The notes: a model not told the origin generated them from the sequence alone. 64,000 bases of DNA from Ravibacter sp964562455 (GCA_964562455.1 CAZLTN010000016.1:1-64000), one strand, 5' to 3'; positions 10,062-19,455 are shown, counted from the stretch's first letter. Numbers and translations: made by a program.

Positions 10062-11336
10062 ATGGAGAACATCACTTTAATGGAAGAACACGGCTATATT
10101 AAAAATAGCAAAGTATTCTTAAAAGGCTATTTAGAGTACCCTGACAGACAGATTGGAGAAGTCAAACGCACCGAGCAAGATGCTATTGATTATTTTAAGA
10201 ATCGGTACACTATCGCAGAAAGTAAGGTCAGTCAACTGGAACAGGAGGTAGAAGAAGCTCAGAACAAGGGTTCGTATCTGACAAAATTATTGCAGTTGCG
10301 TCAAAAATTACTGGGTTTCGATGCTATCGGCGATTTCCCGGTTTTGCTTGCCAGGCTTGATAAGCTTGAAGGCTACCTCACCGAGTTGATCCAGGTTAAC
10401 CAGATTAAAAATCTAGAAATCAAACGGGCGCTGATCGAAGACGCCGAAGAAGCCGCCAGGATAGAAGACTGGCAGCAGGCTACCGACAAGCTGCAGGAAA
10501 TCAAAGCGAAATGGATTCGCACCGGTTCTATCGACAAAATTTACGGCGACGAGATAGAAACACATTTCCAGTCTATACTGGATGATTTCTTCCAACGCCG
10601 CCGGGAGCATTTTGCAGAGCAGAACCAGATGATCCAGCAACGGATCGATGCCTACGAAGATCTTATCAAGCAGGCCAAGACCCTTACCTGGATGAGCGAT
10701 CTCGACGAAGCTTACAAAAAAGCCCGCGAGCTTCGCTATGCATGGAACAACGTCGGAGAGGTGCCGCCGAAGAAATTTTTCAAAATCAGCAAGGCCTACC
10801 GCCACTTCGTAAAGCTTTTCTACGACAAGTATAACAACGCCAAAGGCATCGAGCCTAAGGTGAAGGTAGATCCCCGGATTCTTGAGCAGCAGAAGATACT
10901 CGCCCAGGCAGAGTACCACCTGAAAAACGATACGATCGAAGTAGCTGCAGAGCAAACCAAGGTGTTGCTTAGTAAATGGAGGGAAATCAGGCTTCCGTTC
11001 AAGCTGGCTGATAAAGAACTTGCCGAGAAGTTCAGGAACGTTTGCGATAAGGTATTCGAGCTCAGTTACCTGAGAAGGGTGCTGCTCCGGAAGTATCCTG
11101 CATTCGATCTGAAAAGCCGCGAAGAGCAGATCCGTACAAAGATCAAAGAGATGGAATGGCTGGTAAAACGTGAAAAAACCGACCTGGAAATCGCAATACA
11201 AATGCTTGAGACCAACCCGCCGACCGACGAAGAAAGCCTGAAGCAAAGAAACGGCAGTATCAATATACAAAAACGCAAGGTCGCTATGAAAGAGCGGATC
11301 CTGCGCGAATTCGAAAGAGAGTTGCTGTCCGTATAG
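10062..11336 (+). CDS. DUF349 domain coiled-coil protein
   Basis: A 424-residue soluble protein, strongly charged and helical, without a signal peptide. It shows repeated DUF349 units of the form W..(T/V)G.(V/I)....: KAKWIRTGSIDKIYGDEIETHF, RYAWNNVGEVPPKKFFKISKAY and SKWREIRLPFKLADKELAEKF. Each is followed by a helix ending in F or Y contacts. Coiled-coil stretches lie near residues 50-75 (SKVSQLEQEVEEAQN) and 340-410. DUF349 proteins are widespread in Bacteroidota but have no established biochemical role; some have been linked to translation or stress phenotypes. It is divergent from ettA and ends at a strong hairpin shared with the convergent cytochrome gene. The long antisense frame across it is a shadow. 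Confidence 0.88.
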   Translation: MENITLMEEHGYIKNSKVFLKGYLEYPDRQIGEVKRTEQDAIDYFKNRYTIAESKVSQLEQEVEEAQNKGSYLTKLLQLRQKLLGFDAIGDFPVLLARLDKLEGYLTELIQVNQIKNLEIKRALIEDAEEAARIEDWQQATDKLQEIKAKWIRTGSIDKIYGDEIETHFQSILDDFFQRRREHFAEQNQMIQQRIDAYEDLIKQAKTLTWMSDLDEAYKKARELRYAWNNVGEVPPKKFFKISKAYRHFVKLFYDKYNNAKGIEPKVKVDPRILEQQKILAQAEYHLKNDTIEVAAEQTKVLLSKWREIRLPFKLADKELAEKFRNVCDKVFELSYLRRVLLRKYPAFDLKSREEQIRTKIKEMEWLVKREKTDLEIAIQMLETNPPTDEESLKQRNGSINIQKRKVAMKERILREFERELLSV

Positions 11337-11361
11337 AAATAATTTATTTCATTCAATTTTG

Positions 11362-11390
11362 ATAGGGATGGGCTTCATGCTCATCCCTAT
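11362..11390. terminator. Bidirectional terminator between convergent genes
   Basis: An 11-pair stem (9 perfect pairs, then G-T and G-C) closes a 7-base loop (cttcatg). T-rich tracts lie on both sides (TTCAGTTTTATT to the right; AAATTGAATG on the minus strand to the left). It sits between the DUF349 stop and the cytochrome stop, overlapping the latter by 4 bases. Confidence 0.8.
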
Positions 11391-12889
11391 TCAGTTTTAT
11401 TGAGGCTGTCTTTTTTTCCGGCGCTCAAGAAATCACGGATCTCCTGTTCTGAAAGGCCGCCGACCACATGGAGGTCCGGACGCAGGCGCCGCAGTTCGGC
11501 TATTCCCGAATCAGAAACGGCCGATTGCCAGAGATAAATGCTCCTCAGCCCTTTTAACCCGGCTATTTTGCCGATGCTCGCGTCAGAAACTTTCGTACCT
11601 ATAAGATTAAGATACTCCAGGCCTGGCGGGTTTCCCAGTTGGGCGATGCCTTCGTCAGTAATGCCGGTATGGTCAAGATACAATTTATTGAGGTGCTTTA
11701 ACCCGGAAATGTCTTTAAGCGACTTATCGGTAACTGCAGTTCCGCCGATTTTGAGCCATACCACCTGATCGGACAATTTCTGAAGCAACGCCATATGCGT
11801 GTCCGAAAACCCGGGCGCATTGACAGCGCTTACTTCCATGATATTCTGATCTTTGGATACCGGCGACACAATGAGATTCAATTTCCTCAGCTCGGAAATG
11901 GCGTTCTTATCCGGCTCAGGAGCCGTAATCTTACTTAAATCGACACCCGGAGAGGTTGTTTTTCCTTCACCGCCGGGATCTCCTCCGCCCAGCGCCAGCA
12001 GGTTGCCGGCTATTTCATCGCTTTTCTCAAGGTCGGCCACTTTCTTATCTTGCGGAGCACCCTGGTCGATCCACCAGGTAATCAGCCCGATCTGCGCGGA
12101 AGTGAGCTGCGGCTTACCCTTGGGAGGCATGTGTAGATCGTCCTCAACCGGCAGAAGGCACACTTTTACAAGCGCGCTCTCTCCTCCCTTTCCCGGTAAA
12201 AGCACCGGGCCGTTTTCACCGCCTTTTTCGAGGTGGGCATAGCCATCCAGGCGCAGGTCTCCTTTCTGTTTGGAGCTCCCATGGCACTGTACACACCGCG
12301 TATTCAATATAGGCTGCACTATTTCCGTATAAACGACCGCCTGGCCGACATCCGCCAGCGGCTTTATTTCTCCCCCGGCAGACGATTCTCCCTTCGGGGG
12401 CAATCCTGCAACGAACCTTATCGCATCAGGCGCATACTGCGTCAGGTAGCCATCTCCATGCGTAAGCGTCCCTCCTATATGCCCGGCGGAAAGCATAAGT
12501 ATTGCCGAAAGCCCGAATGCCGGCATATACAACGCCGGAAGCCAGCTTAAGGCAGAGTTCAGAAATCTGCTGTTGGCCAGCCAGGCAATCCATGCAAATA
12601 CAGCCACTCCTATCCCCTGCCATTGGTGACTGCTCAGCGTCTCTTCCTCATACCCGCCTCCCGAAGCCAGCAGAAGGCCGACTATACAGGATAATGTGGC
12701 GCCGATCGCAGCACACAGCAATATAAATGTCTTTGTGCTTTCGGTCACGGAAAGCTTTCCGGTGCGTTGCCCTATTTCGAGAAAAAGCGCTATAAGCAGA
12801 AATCCGATAGGAAGATGTACCAGCAAAGGATGGAACCGCCCGATAAAAAGCCCCAGGTCAGAAACTTCAAGCAAAATAGTGAGAGTCAT
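11387..12889 (-). CDS. Membrane-anchored planctomycete-type cytochrome c protein with leucine-rich repeats
   Basis: A 500-residue protein. Residues 1-140 carry four hydrophobic segments beginning GRFHPLLVHLPIGFLLIALFLE, a DUF2231-like membrane domain with a His-rich first helix. A PSCyt1-type heme domain follows, with CVQCH at 199-203 and a distal Met in LHMPPKG about 50 residues later, ending in ITWWIDQGAP. The C-terminal part has three to four leucine-rich repeats (LNKLYLDHTGITDEGI, LEYLNLIGTKVSDASI, LRSIYLWQSAVSDSGI). A periplasmic electron-transfer or sensing role is inferred. It lies 77 bp downstream of the PSD1 protein in the same direction. Such combinations are typical of Planctomycetes and Verrucomicrobia and recur in some Cytophagales; the function is unknown. 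Confidence 0.85.
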   Translation of the reverse strand: MTLTILLEVSDLGLFIGRFHPLLVHLPIGFLLIALFLEIGQRTGKLSVTESTKTFILLCAAIGATLSCIVGLLLASGGGYEEETLSSHQWQGIGVAVFAWIAWLANSRFLNSALSWLPALYMPAFGLSAILMLSAGHIGGTLTHGDGYLTQYAPDAIRFVAGLPPKGESSAGGEIKPLADVGQAVVYTEIVQPILNTRCVQCHGSSKQKGDLRLDGYAHLEKGGENGPVLLPGKGGESALVKVCLLPVEDDLHMPPKGKPQLTSAQIGLITWWIDQGAPQDKKVADLEKSDEIAGNLLALGGGDPGGEGKTTSPGVDLSKITAPEPDKNAISELRKLNLIVSPVSKDQNIMEVSAVNAPGFSDTHMALLQKLSDQVVWLKIGGTAVTDKSLKDISGLKHLNKLYLDHTGITDEGIAQLGNPPGLEYLNLIGTKVSDASIGKIAGLKGLRSIYLWQSAVSDSGIAELRRLRPDLHVVGGLSEQEIRDFLSAGKKDSLNKTE

Positions 12890-12966
12890 TAAAATCTTTA
12901 TTTAATACTTAAAAGCCATTTTCCGGGTATTTATAATATCCTGTACGCTAAGCTTTGGAAAAAAGG

Positions 12967-15900
12967 TTAACGTTTTATTACAAATTCGTCAAAGTTCATA
13001 ACGGTACTCACCATTATGGTGGTAGCAGCCAGTTCGGCAGAAGCAATCGACCGGTCAACAGGAAAGTCTCCTACACTTAAAAGCTGCAGCGCCTTTTCGG
13101 GGCTTTTGCGGAAGTTTTCGCATTCTTCCGCAAACAAACCGGTCAGAATCGCCGCTTCTTCTCTCCTTGCCGGACGCCCCGCCAGGGCCATAAAGGCATA
13201 GTCAATACGTTCTTCCGGTGTCTTTCCTTCCCGGATCATCTGCTGGGCCAGCACCCGCGAAGCTTCTACAAACTGCGGATCATTCATAATCACCAGCGAT
13301 TGCAGCGGGGTACTGGTCTTCTGGCGTTTCACGGCGCAGAAATGACGTTCGGCAGCGTCAAAGTTCAGCATCATCGGCGGCGGAGCGGTCCGTTTCCAGA
13401 CGGTATACATACTCCGCCGGTAGAGCGTGTCGCCTTTTTGCTGGCGGTACTTCCCGTAGTTCGAAATTGCCTCCCATATGCCCTTGGGTTGATAGGGATA
13501 TACACTCTCTCCACCCAGCCTGCGATTTATAAGCCCGCTGGCGGCAAGCGAATTATCCCTTACCTGCTCAGCGCTCATCCGGTAGCTGGGCCCTCTCGAA
13601 TAATAGCTGTTGTCAGGATCGGCCTCTACCTGCCCGGAAGGGCCGTGGGAAGCCTGCCTGTAAGTAGCGGAAGTCACAATAAGCCGCTGCAGCGCTTTTA
13701 CATTCCAGCTTCCGGAAACATCGGAGCGCATAAATTCTGATGCCAGCCAATCGAGCAGCTCAGGGTGAGTAGGCAGGCTGCCCTGGTTTCCAAAATCACC
13801 GGCAGTCAGTACCAGCCCCTTACCGAAATACTGCTGCCAGAAACGGTTTACCGTTACGCGGCTAAAAAGCGGATGATCTTCATGAAGCAGCCATTTTGCA
13901 AGCCCCAGGCGATTTTTAGGATAACCTGCGGGAATTTTAAAAATTCCATCCGGCGTATCGGCCGATACTTCTTCTTTGGGCGCATCATATACACCCCGGT
14001 CCAGGATATAGGTTTTCCGGGGGTACTTCCGTTCCTTCATGACCATCACATCGATCTGTGTATTGAGCAGCTCAGTTTCCTCTCCGAGCTGCTTCCGGCT
14101 ACCCTCCAGGCTTTTTTTATAGTCTGCGGCAATATTGGCAAAATAATACTCACGAAGCTCGCTTATTTGCCGTTCCGTCCTTTTCGCCGGTCCTGTTTTC
14201 AAAGCTTCCGCTACTTCATCACGCTGAGAGTACAGTCCCCGCATTTCAAGCGGCGTCAGGCTGCGGGTATAAATTTTAAGCTCGTCAACATCGAAATTTT
14301 TGGTATAGACGTCATTCTGCCTGCCAATCTTTAAGTTATTGACCGCTATATTGGTCTTGTTTTTACCGTATAACAAACTCTGGGTAAGATTGTTGTTAAT
14401 TACTTTTACCTCTGCACGTTCCCCGTTGATATAGACATTCACTCCCTCTGCCTTGCTAAGGCCGTCATAAGTAAAAGCCACCTGTGTCCACTCGTTGACC
14501 GGTACCGGCTGAAGCGTCTGCAGCTCGATGCTGTTGTCAGGCCATACATAACTCAGCAGCACCCTGAAAGTGCCGTCTTTTTCCCGGAATATATTCCAGC
14601 CGCGATAGCCGCTGGTAATGTGATTGGATTTATGGATCATCGGGCCGCTCAGCGATTCATCCAGGATATTCAGCCAGATACTGATGGTAAAAGGCTGATT
14701 ACGCTCGAAGTAGGCAAATTCTTTGCCGAAATCGACGGCATTTTCCCCGAAAAGACGACGGCTCAAACCAAACTTCCCGGGCCGGGAAGCAGTGTCGGAA
14801 AGGCTCTCATCACCTTCGCAAAGCGCCTCATGCTTTGGGTTGGCAAGGTTTTTAAGCACCTTTCCCCTGGGTTCGTCGAAGCTGAAATGACCGTACAACC
14901 CGTCACCGGGCTTTAGCATGTTTTTCCCGGGGTTATCCACCGCCCTGGTAAGCCATTCGCCGAAAGGAACCGAAGAGGCAAGAATCCGTTCCCTTTTTTG
15001 CACTTCTTCTGCAAGATATTTTTTTATCGCATCCAGTTGCTCTTTTGCCTTTGGATTGGGCAGCGTAATACTGGGGCTGGCTTCGCCGTTGTAGGGGATC
15101 TGCCCGTTCTCGTTGACATTATTGAAAAAAGCGAACAACGAAAAATAATCTTTCTGACTAACAGGATCATATTTATGGTCGTGGCAACGGGCGCATTCCG
15201 TAGAAAGCCCCAGGAAGGCCAGCCCGAAAGTATTGACCCGGTCGGCTACGTATTCGGTCCGGTATTCTTCTGAAATAATACCTCCCTCCATACTCTGCTG
15301 ATGCATACGGTTAAAAGCAGTAGCCACAAGCTGTTCGGTTGCAGGGCCAGGAAGCAGGTCGCCGGCCAACTGCCAGGTGACGAATTTATCGTAAGAGAGA
15401 TTTTTATTAAAGGCATTGATCACCCAATCCCGATAAGGCCAGGCTGTGCGCATCATGTCGTCCTGGTAGCCATGCGTATCTGCATAGCGGGCCACATCCA
15501 GCCACGGTACGGCCATGTGCTCCCCGTAATGAGGCGAATCAATCAGGCTGTCTACTACATTTTCGTAAGCATCGGGAGAGCTGTCATTCATAAACCTGGT
15601 CACCTGTTCAGGGGTAGGCGGCAGGCCGGTGAGATCCATATACACCCGGCGCAGCAGGGTTGTTTTATCAGCTTCAGGGGAGGGATTGAGTTGTTTTTGC
15701 TCCAGCTTAGCCAGTACAAAATTATCTATTTCGTTCTTTACCCAACTTTTATTTTTCACGTCAGGCAAGGCGCTCTTACTGATTTTTGTAAATGCCCAGT
15801 GAGGTTTGTATTCCGCTCCCTCTTCTATCCACCTGATCAAAACAGCCTTTTCCCTGTCTGTCAGCACCAGGTGCGACTCGGGTGTAGGCATCATTAAATC

Positions 15901-16227
15901 CGGATCTGAAGATAAAATACGGTGAGCGAGCTCGCTTTTCCAGGGTTTCCCGGGTACTATCGCCACCAGCCCGTTGTCACCTTTCTTTTCGTAGGCTACT
16001 TCGGCCATGTCCAGCCTCAGCCCGCCTTTTACCTTATTGGCATCCGGCCCGTGGCATGCAAAGCAGCGATCTGAAAGAATAGGCTTTACATCATAAGTGT
16101 AGTCTACCGGTCCTGAAATCAGTTCCAGTTCTGCAGCCACATTTTCAGGCAGCGTCAGCCTGTTCCCGCAAGCAAGGAACAAACCTGACCAAATCAAGAG
16201 AAAATACCTGCACAGAAACCGTATCAT
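12967..16227 (-). CDS. PSCyt1-PSCyt2-LamG-PSD1 multidomain lipoprotein
   Basis: A 1086-residue exported protein with a lipobox-like N-terminus (GLFLAC, Cys20). PSCyt1 has heme site CFACH at 55-59 and ends with IRWIEEGAEYKPHWAF. The DUF1549/PSCyt2 region (about 165-370) contains WLDVARYADTHGYQ and a second heme-type motif CARCHDHKYDPV. A concanavalin/LamG-like domain (about 440-640; FTISIWLNILDE...GWNIFRE) is inserted before the DUF1553/PSD1 region. That region contains NRFWQQYFGKGLV, GNQGSLPTHPELLDWLASEF and SLVIMNDPQFVEASRVLA. These are the hallmark domains of large planctomycete proteins whose role is unproven. In Planctomycetes the usual partner is a DUF1501 protein, and none is present here. 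It begins 23 bp after the SDR gene, so they probably form an operon. Confidence 0.9.
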   Translation of the reverse strand: MIRFLCRYFLLIWSGLFLACGNRLTLPENVAAELELISGPVDYTYDVKPILSDRCFACHGPDANKVKGGLRLDMAEVAYEKKGDNGLVAIVPGKPWKSELAHRILSSDPDLMMPTPESHLVLTDREKAVLIRWIEEGAEYKPHWAFTKISKSALPDVKNKSWVKNEIDNFVLAKLEQKQLNPSPEADKTTLLRRVYMDLTGLPPTPEQVTRFMNDSSPDAYENVVDSLIDSPHYGEHMAVPWLDVARYADTHGYQDDMMRTAWPYRDWVINAFNKNLSYDKFVTWQLAGDLLPGPATEQLVATAFNRMHQQSMEGGIISEEYRTEYVADRVNTFGLAFLGLSTECARCHDHKYDPVSQKDYFSLFAFFNNVNENGQIPYNGEASPSITLPNPKAKEQLDAIKKYLAEEVQKRERILASSVPFGEWLTRAVDNPGKNMLKPGDGLYGHFSFDEPRGKVLKNLANPKHEALCEGDESLSDTASRPGKFGLSRRLFGENAVDFGKEFAYFERNQPFTISIWLNILDESLSGPMIHKSNHITSGYRGWNIFREKDGTFRVLLSYVWPDNSIELQTLQPVPVNEWTQVAFTYDGLSKAEGVNVYINGERAEVKVINNNLTQSLLYGKNKTNIAVNNLKIGRQNDVYTKNFDVDELKIYTRSLTPLEMRGLYSQRDEVAEALKTGPAKRTERQISELREYYFANIAADYKKSLEGSRKQLGEETELLNTQIDVMVMKERKYPRKTYILDRGVYDAPKEEVSADTPDGIFKIPAGYPKNRLGLAKWLLHEDHPLFSRVTVNRFWQQYFGKGLVLTAGDFGNQGSLPTHPELLDWLASEFMRSDVSGSWNVKALQRLIVTSATYRQASHGPSGQVEADPDNSYYSRGPSYRMSAEQVRDNSLAASGLINRRLGGESVYPYQPKGIWEAISNYGKYRQQKGDTLYRRSMYTVWKRTAPPPMMLNFDAAERHFCAVKRQKTSTPLQSLVIMNDPQFVEASRVLAQQMIREGKTPEERIDYAFMALAGRPARREEAAILTGLFAEECENFRKSPEKALQLLSVGDFPVDRSIASAELAATTIMVSTVMNFDEFVIKR

Positions 16228-16250
16228 ACCGGGAATTTACACCTGTCGTC

Positions 16251-17030
16251 TTACTTCGGGGCCATCCTGATAGCTCCGTCGAGTCTTATCACCTCACCGT
16301 TCAACATCGGGTTGCTTATGATAGCCGTTACCAGATTAGCGTATTCATCCGGCCTGCCAAGCCTCGACGGGAACGGCACCTGCTGTCCGAGGGAAAGCTT
16401 CACCTCCTCCGGCAGGTTCTGCAGGAGCGGCGTTTCAAAAAGGCCCGGTGCTATCGACATCACCCTGATGCCCAAAGGGGCCAGATCTCTCGCAGCAGGG
16501 AGGGTCATGCTCGCGATAGCGCCTTTGCTGGCAGCATAAGCTACCTGCCCGATCTGTCCTTCGAAAGCAGCAACAGAAGAAGTGTTAATAATGACGCCGC
16601 GCTCCCCTTCCTGATCGGGCACATTGGACCGCATCGCAAAAGCAGCCAATCTCATCACATTAAAGGTGCCGATGAGGTTTATATTGATAACCTTACTGAA
16701 TAAATCCAAAGAATGCGCCCCATATACTCCCCCTGTCTTTCCCACTGTTTTGCTTCCGGCTACTATCCCGGCGCAGTTCACCGCTATATGCAGGGCACCG
16801 GATATCCGGCATACCTCATCAATGGCAGCCTGAACTTCCTGCCCGCTGGTAACATCCGTCATCCGGAACCTGGCTTTACTTCCGAGCTCTTTCGCAAGTT
16901 GCTCTCCCTTTTCCTGCTGGATATCGGCTATCCATACATCACAACCGGAGGCAGCCAATCTACGGACAGTAGCTTCTCCCAGCCCCGAAGCGCCGCCTGT
17001 TACCAGGGCTGTTTTGTTGTTAAAGTCCAT
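16251..17030 (-). CDS. SDR-family 3-hydroxyacyl-CoA dehydrogenase (HSD10-like)
   Basis: A 259-residue cytosolic short-chain dehydrogenase. It has the dinucleotide-binding TGGASGLG near residue 15, NCAG at about 90, the Ser of NTSSVAAFEG and the YAASKGAI active-site Tyr/Lys. The C-terminal sequence PSRLGRPDEYANLV...NGEVIRLDGAIRMAPK is characteristic of type II 3-hydroxyacyl-CoA dehydrogenases (HSD17B10 group), which oxidise 3-hydroxyacyl-CoA or 3-hydroxy-2-methylbutyryl-CoA with NAD+. Length is normal. It sits between the EamA transporter (41-bp gap) and the PSD1 gene (23-bp gap). No functional link to the cytochrome module is evident. Confidence 0.88.
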   Translation of the reverse strand: MDFNNKTALVTGGASGLGEATVRRLAASGCDVWIADIQQEKGEQLAKELGSKARFRMTDVTSGQEVQAAIDEVCRISGALHIAVNCAGIVAGSKTVGKTGGVYGAHSLDLFSKVININLIGTFNVMRLAAFAMRSNVPDQEGERGVIINTSSVAAFEGQIGQVAYAASKGAIASMTLPAARDLAPLGIRVMSIAPGLFETPLLQNLPEEVKLSLGQQVPFPSRLGRPDEYANLVTAIISNPMLNGEVIRLDGAIRMAPK

Positions 17031-17071
17031 TTAGTCGGGTCAAAAATTTAATCCGGCTAAATATACACATA

Positions 17072-17983
17072 TTAGCGTTTTCCCAGCACCATCAGCACAA
17101 CCCCTACCAGGATCACCCCTCCGGCTACGATCGACTGTCCGTTCAATATCTCTCCTGCAAAAGCCCATCCGAGGAACATGGCTACTACCGGGTTGACATA
17201 AGCATAGGTAGACAGCAACTGCGGAGAAGCATTCCGGGCCAGCCAGGCATAGGAGCTGAAACCGATGATCGATCCGAAAAACGCCAGGTAAACCATCGCT
17301 CCCAAAGCTTTGCCGGGAGCATCCAGTATACTTAAAAACGAGACGGGTTCGAAAAGCAGGCTGATACACAGGAGGAATACACCTCCGGACAGCATCTGTA
17401 CAGAACTCGATATAAGCTGGTTAGGCAGCTTCATCCGTGATGAAAGCAGCGTTCCCGTTGCCCAGAAAACATTACAAAATAAGATGATGACAATACCTAC
17501 CCAGCTATCCGGCGAAGTTTCTTTAAAGCTCCCCGGCTGGACCAGCAGTGCAATCCCTGCCACACCTGTCAGAAGTCCCGCCATCGCCAGCACAGTTGGC
17601 CTCACTTTAGCAAATGCAATCCAGTTGATGACAATGAGAAACAGCGGCAGTAAACCGGCCAGCAGCGCCGCAATTCCGGTCGGGAGGTACTGGATCGCAA
17701 TGCTCATTCCGCCCATCGAAAATCCCAGCAGCAGTACCCCGATGATCCCGGACGAAACGGCCTCCTCACGACTGGGCCGTGGGTACCCGTTGAGCCGTGC
17801 AAACGGGTAGAGAATAAGACCGGCTACCAGCACTCTCCAGCCGGCCATGTACAGAGGGGGCATATCCTCCGTCATAAAATGAATAAACAAATAGGTAGAG
17901 CCCCAGATAAAATAGACTGAAATCAGGTTAAGCAGCAACTTGGAATGCTGCGACCAACCACCCTGTGCCGGCAAAAAAGACAT
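17072..17983 (-). CDS. EamA-family (DMT superfamily) transporter
   Basis: A 303-residue inner-membrane protein with about ten hydrophobic helices in two EamA repeats. The first repeat has the signature SVYFIWGSTYLFIHFM and PPLYMAGWRVLVAGLIL. The second has VGIVIILFCNVFWATGTLLSSR and ends ATPVVAMFLGWAF-like (YVNPVVAMFLGWAFAGE). Members export amino acids, nucleobases or other small metabolites; the substrate cannot be told. It is the first gene of a minus-strand run EamA-SDR-PSD1-cytochrome. The 212 bases upstream, as far as the Zn-peptidase stop, hold only that gene's terminator. Confidence 0.9.
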   Translation of the reverse strand: MSFLPAQGGWSQHSKLLLNLISVYFIWGSTYLFIHFMTEDMPPLYMAGWRVLVAGLILYPFARLNGYPRPSREEAVSSGIIGVLLLGFSMGGMSIAIQYLPTGIAALLAGLLPLFLIVINWIAFAKVRPTVLAMAGLLTGVAGIALLVQPGSFKETSPDSWVGIVIILFCNVFWATGTLLSSRMKLPNQLISSSVQMLSGGVFLLCISLLFEPVSFLSILDAPGKALGAMVYLAFFGSIIGFSSYAWLARNASPQLLSTYAYVNPVVAMFLGWAFAGEILNGQSIVAGGVILVGVVLMVLGKR

Positions 17984-18146
17984 TGTGCAAATGGACTGAA
18001 TTTATTGCATTATCAACAATTCAGGAAGCCATATGGTTCCGGATATAACCCTCTTATCTCCGGGGTTGAAAGGATTAATCTGAAAAGGTAAGGGCTTGCC
18101 TCCCGGCTTTTACGACTGATCCCTGGTTATACTACCAGAAAAAACA

Positions 18147-18173
18147 AAAGGGAAGACCTGACGTCCTCCCTTT
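18147..18173 (-). terminator. Rho-independent terminator of the Zn-peptidase gene
   Basis: An 11-position stem with a single A-C mismatch (AAAGGGAAGAC / GTCCTCCCTTT on the plus strand) and a 5-base loop. On the minus strand it is followed by a T-rich tail (TTTTGTTTTTTCTGG). It lies 24 bp after the Zn-peptidase stop codon. Confidence 0.8.
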
Positions 18174-18196
18174 CCGATATTGTAACCTCTATATCG

Positions 18197-18877
18197 CTAT
18201 TCCCTTCTGCCCAAAAGGATCATCAGGTAGTAAAGCAACGTTGCCAGAGAACCGATTGCCGCTACCAGGTAGGTCCTTGCCGCCCATTTCAGGGCATCTG
18301 CAGCCATTCCATGCTCCTGGTTAGTTACTACTCCCTGGCGGTCAATCCAAGCCAATGCGCGGTTGCTCGCATCATATTCTACCGGCAGCGTAATAAAGCT
18401 GAAAAGAGTAGTAAGAGCAAACAATGCCACTCCTATAGCCAACGGCACCGGAGTCGTGTTAAGCATGAGGATACCTCCTAGTATTATCCAGCTCATATAC
18501 CTGGAAGATACCGTCAGGACGGGCACAAGCTTGGAGCGGAACTGCAGCCACGAATAAGCTGTAGCATGCTGCACTGCATGGCCGCACTCATGGGCTGCTA
18601 CAGCAGCCGCAGCGACACTTCTGCCGTAGAATACATCCGAGCTCAGGTTGACCGTCTTATCCTGGGGATTATAGTGGTCGGTCAGCGTCCCTTCCACCGA
18701 TTGAACCCTTACATCGTAAATTCCGTTATCGCGAAGCATTTTTTCGGCAATTTCCCGGCCGCTCAGGCCGACCCTCAACCCTACTTCCGAATACTCCTTA
18801 AACTTGCTCTTTAATTTCCACTGTACATACCAACTGACCGCCATTACGATCAGACCTATCAAATAAGCTCCTGCCAT
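18197..18877 (-). CDS. Neutral zinc metallopeptidase, membrane-anchored (YugP/Zn_peptidase_2 family)
   Basis: A 226-residue protein with an N-terminal membrane helix (AYLIGLIVMAVSWYVQWKL) and a zinc-binding HECGHAVQHA at about residue 112. Two more hydrophobic segments follow (MSWIILGGILMLN and VPLAIGVALFALTTLFSFITLPVEYDASNRAL), with a final C-terminal helix. The conserved LPVEYDASNRAL and GMAADALKWAARTYLVAAIGSLATL blocks are characteristic of the family. It is presumed to cleave membrane or envelope proteins; substrates are unknown. The gene ends at a clear terminator and starts 54 bp after rfaE2, so the two may be cotranscribed. Confidence 0.92.
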   Translation of the reverse strand: MAGAYLIGLIVMAVSWYVQWKLKSKFKEYSEVGLRVGLSGREIAEKMLRDNGIYDVRVQSVEGTLTDHYNPQDKTVNLSSDVFYGRSVAAAAVAAHECGHAVQHATAYSWLQFRSKLVPVLTVSSRYMSWIILGGILMLNTTPVPLAIGVALFALTTLFSFITLPVEYDASNRALAWIDRQGVVTNQEHGMAADALKWAARTYLVAAIGSLATLLYYLMILLGRRE

Positions 18878-18931
18878 CGTGTTTCTTCAATTTGGTTTAA
18901 ATTATTTTCCAGCTAACGAAAATAAGAAAAT

Positions 18932-19420
18932 TCAGTTATAAGCTGCTCTTATTTTCTCAATTAGTGAAGAGGTAGAATACCCTTTAACCAGCGGGATAGT
19001 TTTTACCTCTCCTCCATTAGCTATCACAAAATCCGCGCCAACAATGTTTTCGACTGAATAATCGTCACCTTTTACCAATATGTCAGGCCCGACCGCCTCA
19101 ATTAACTGCAAAGGTGTCGGCTCGTCGAACAAAATGACAGTATCTACAAACGACAGCGCCGCCATCAGGCGGGCCCTGGCACCCTCGTTTACCACCGGCC
19201 GCAGCGGCCCTTTCAGCCTGCTTACCGATGCATCGGTGTTCAGCCCCAATACGAGCTTGTCGCCCAAAGCACGGGCTTTTTCCAGGTAGTCGACATGGCC
19301 CAGGTGGACGATATCAAAGCATCCGTTGGTAAATACCACCTTTTTTCCTTCGTCGTGCCACCGGACTACCGCAGTCCTGGCTTCCTCCAGGGTCAGAATT
19401 TTATCTGCTGTTTGCTCCAT
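18932..19420 (-). CDS. rfaE2: D-glycero-beta-D-manno-heptose 1-phosphate adenylyltransferase
   Basis: A 162-residue nucleotidyltransferase of the cytidylyltransferase superfamily. It has the nucleotide-binding TNGCFDIVHLGHVDYL motif (HxGH), RPVVNEGARARLMAAL, and the C-terminal VKGYSTSSLIEKI equivalent of the ISTS signature. It transfers AMP to heptose-1-phosphate in synthesis of the ADP-heptose used for lipopolysaccharide core. The length corresponds to the stand-alone RfaE2 (the C-terminal half of E. coli HldE). The kinase partner is not in this window. It is separated from the upstream DUF1080 gene by a very strong terminator, so it must have its own promoter in the 35 bases after the hairpin or rely on read-through. 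Confidence 0.93.
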   Translation of the reverse strand: MEQTADKILTLEEARTAVVRWHDEGKKVVFTNGCFDIVHLGHVDYLEKARALGDKLVLGLNTDASVSRLKGPLRPVVNEGARARLMAALSFVDTVILFDEPTPLQLIEAVGPDILVKGDDYSVENIVGADFVIANGGEVKTIPLVKGYSTSSLIEKIRAAYN

Positions 19421-19455
19421 GTTGTATTCAACGCGTATTTGCAGTTATCAGTAAA

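Noticed and set aside
9989..10075. N-terminal extension of EttA
   Set aside because: The open frame adds 29 residues, but starting at 9988 gives exactly the E. coli EttA length and a family-typical N-terminus.
10413..11270. Minus-strand open frame of 285 codons
   Set aside because: Antisense shadow of the DUF349 gene, with low-complexity hydrophobic translation.
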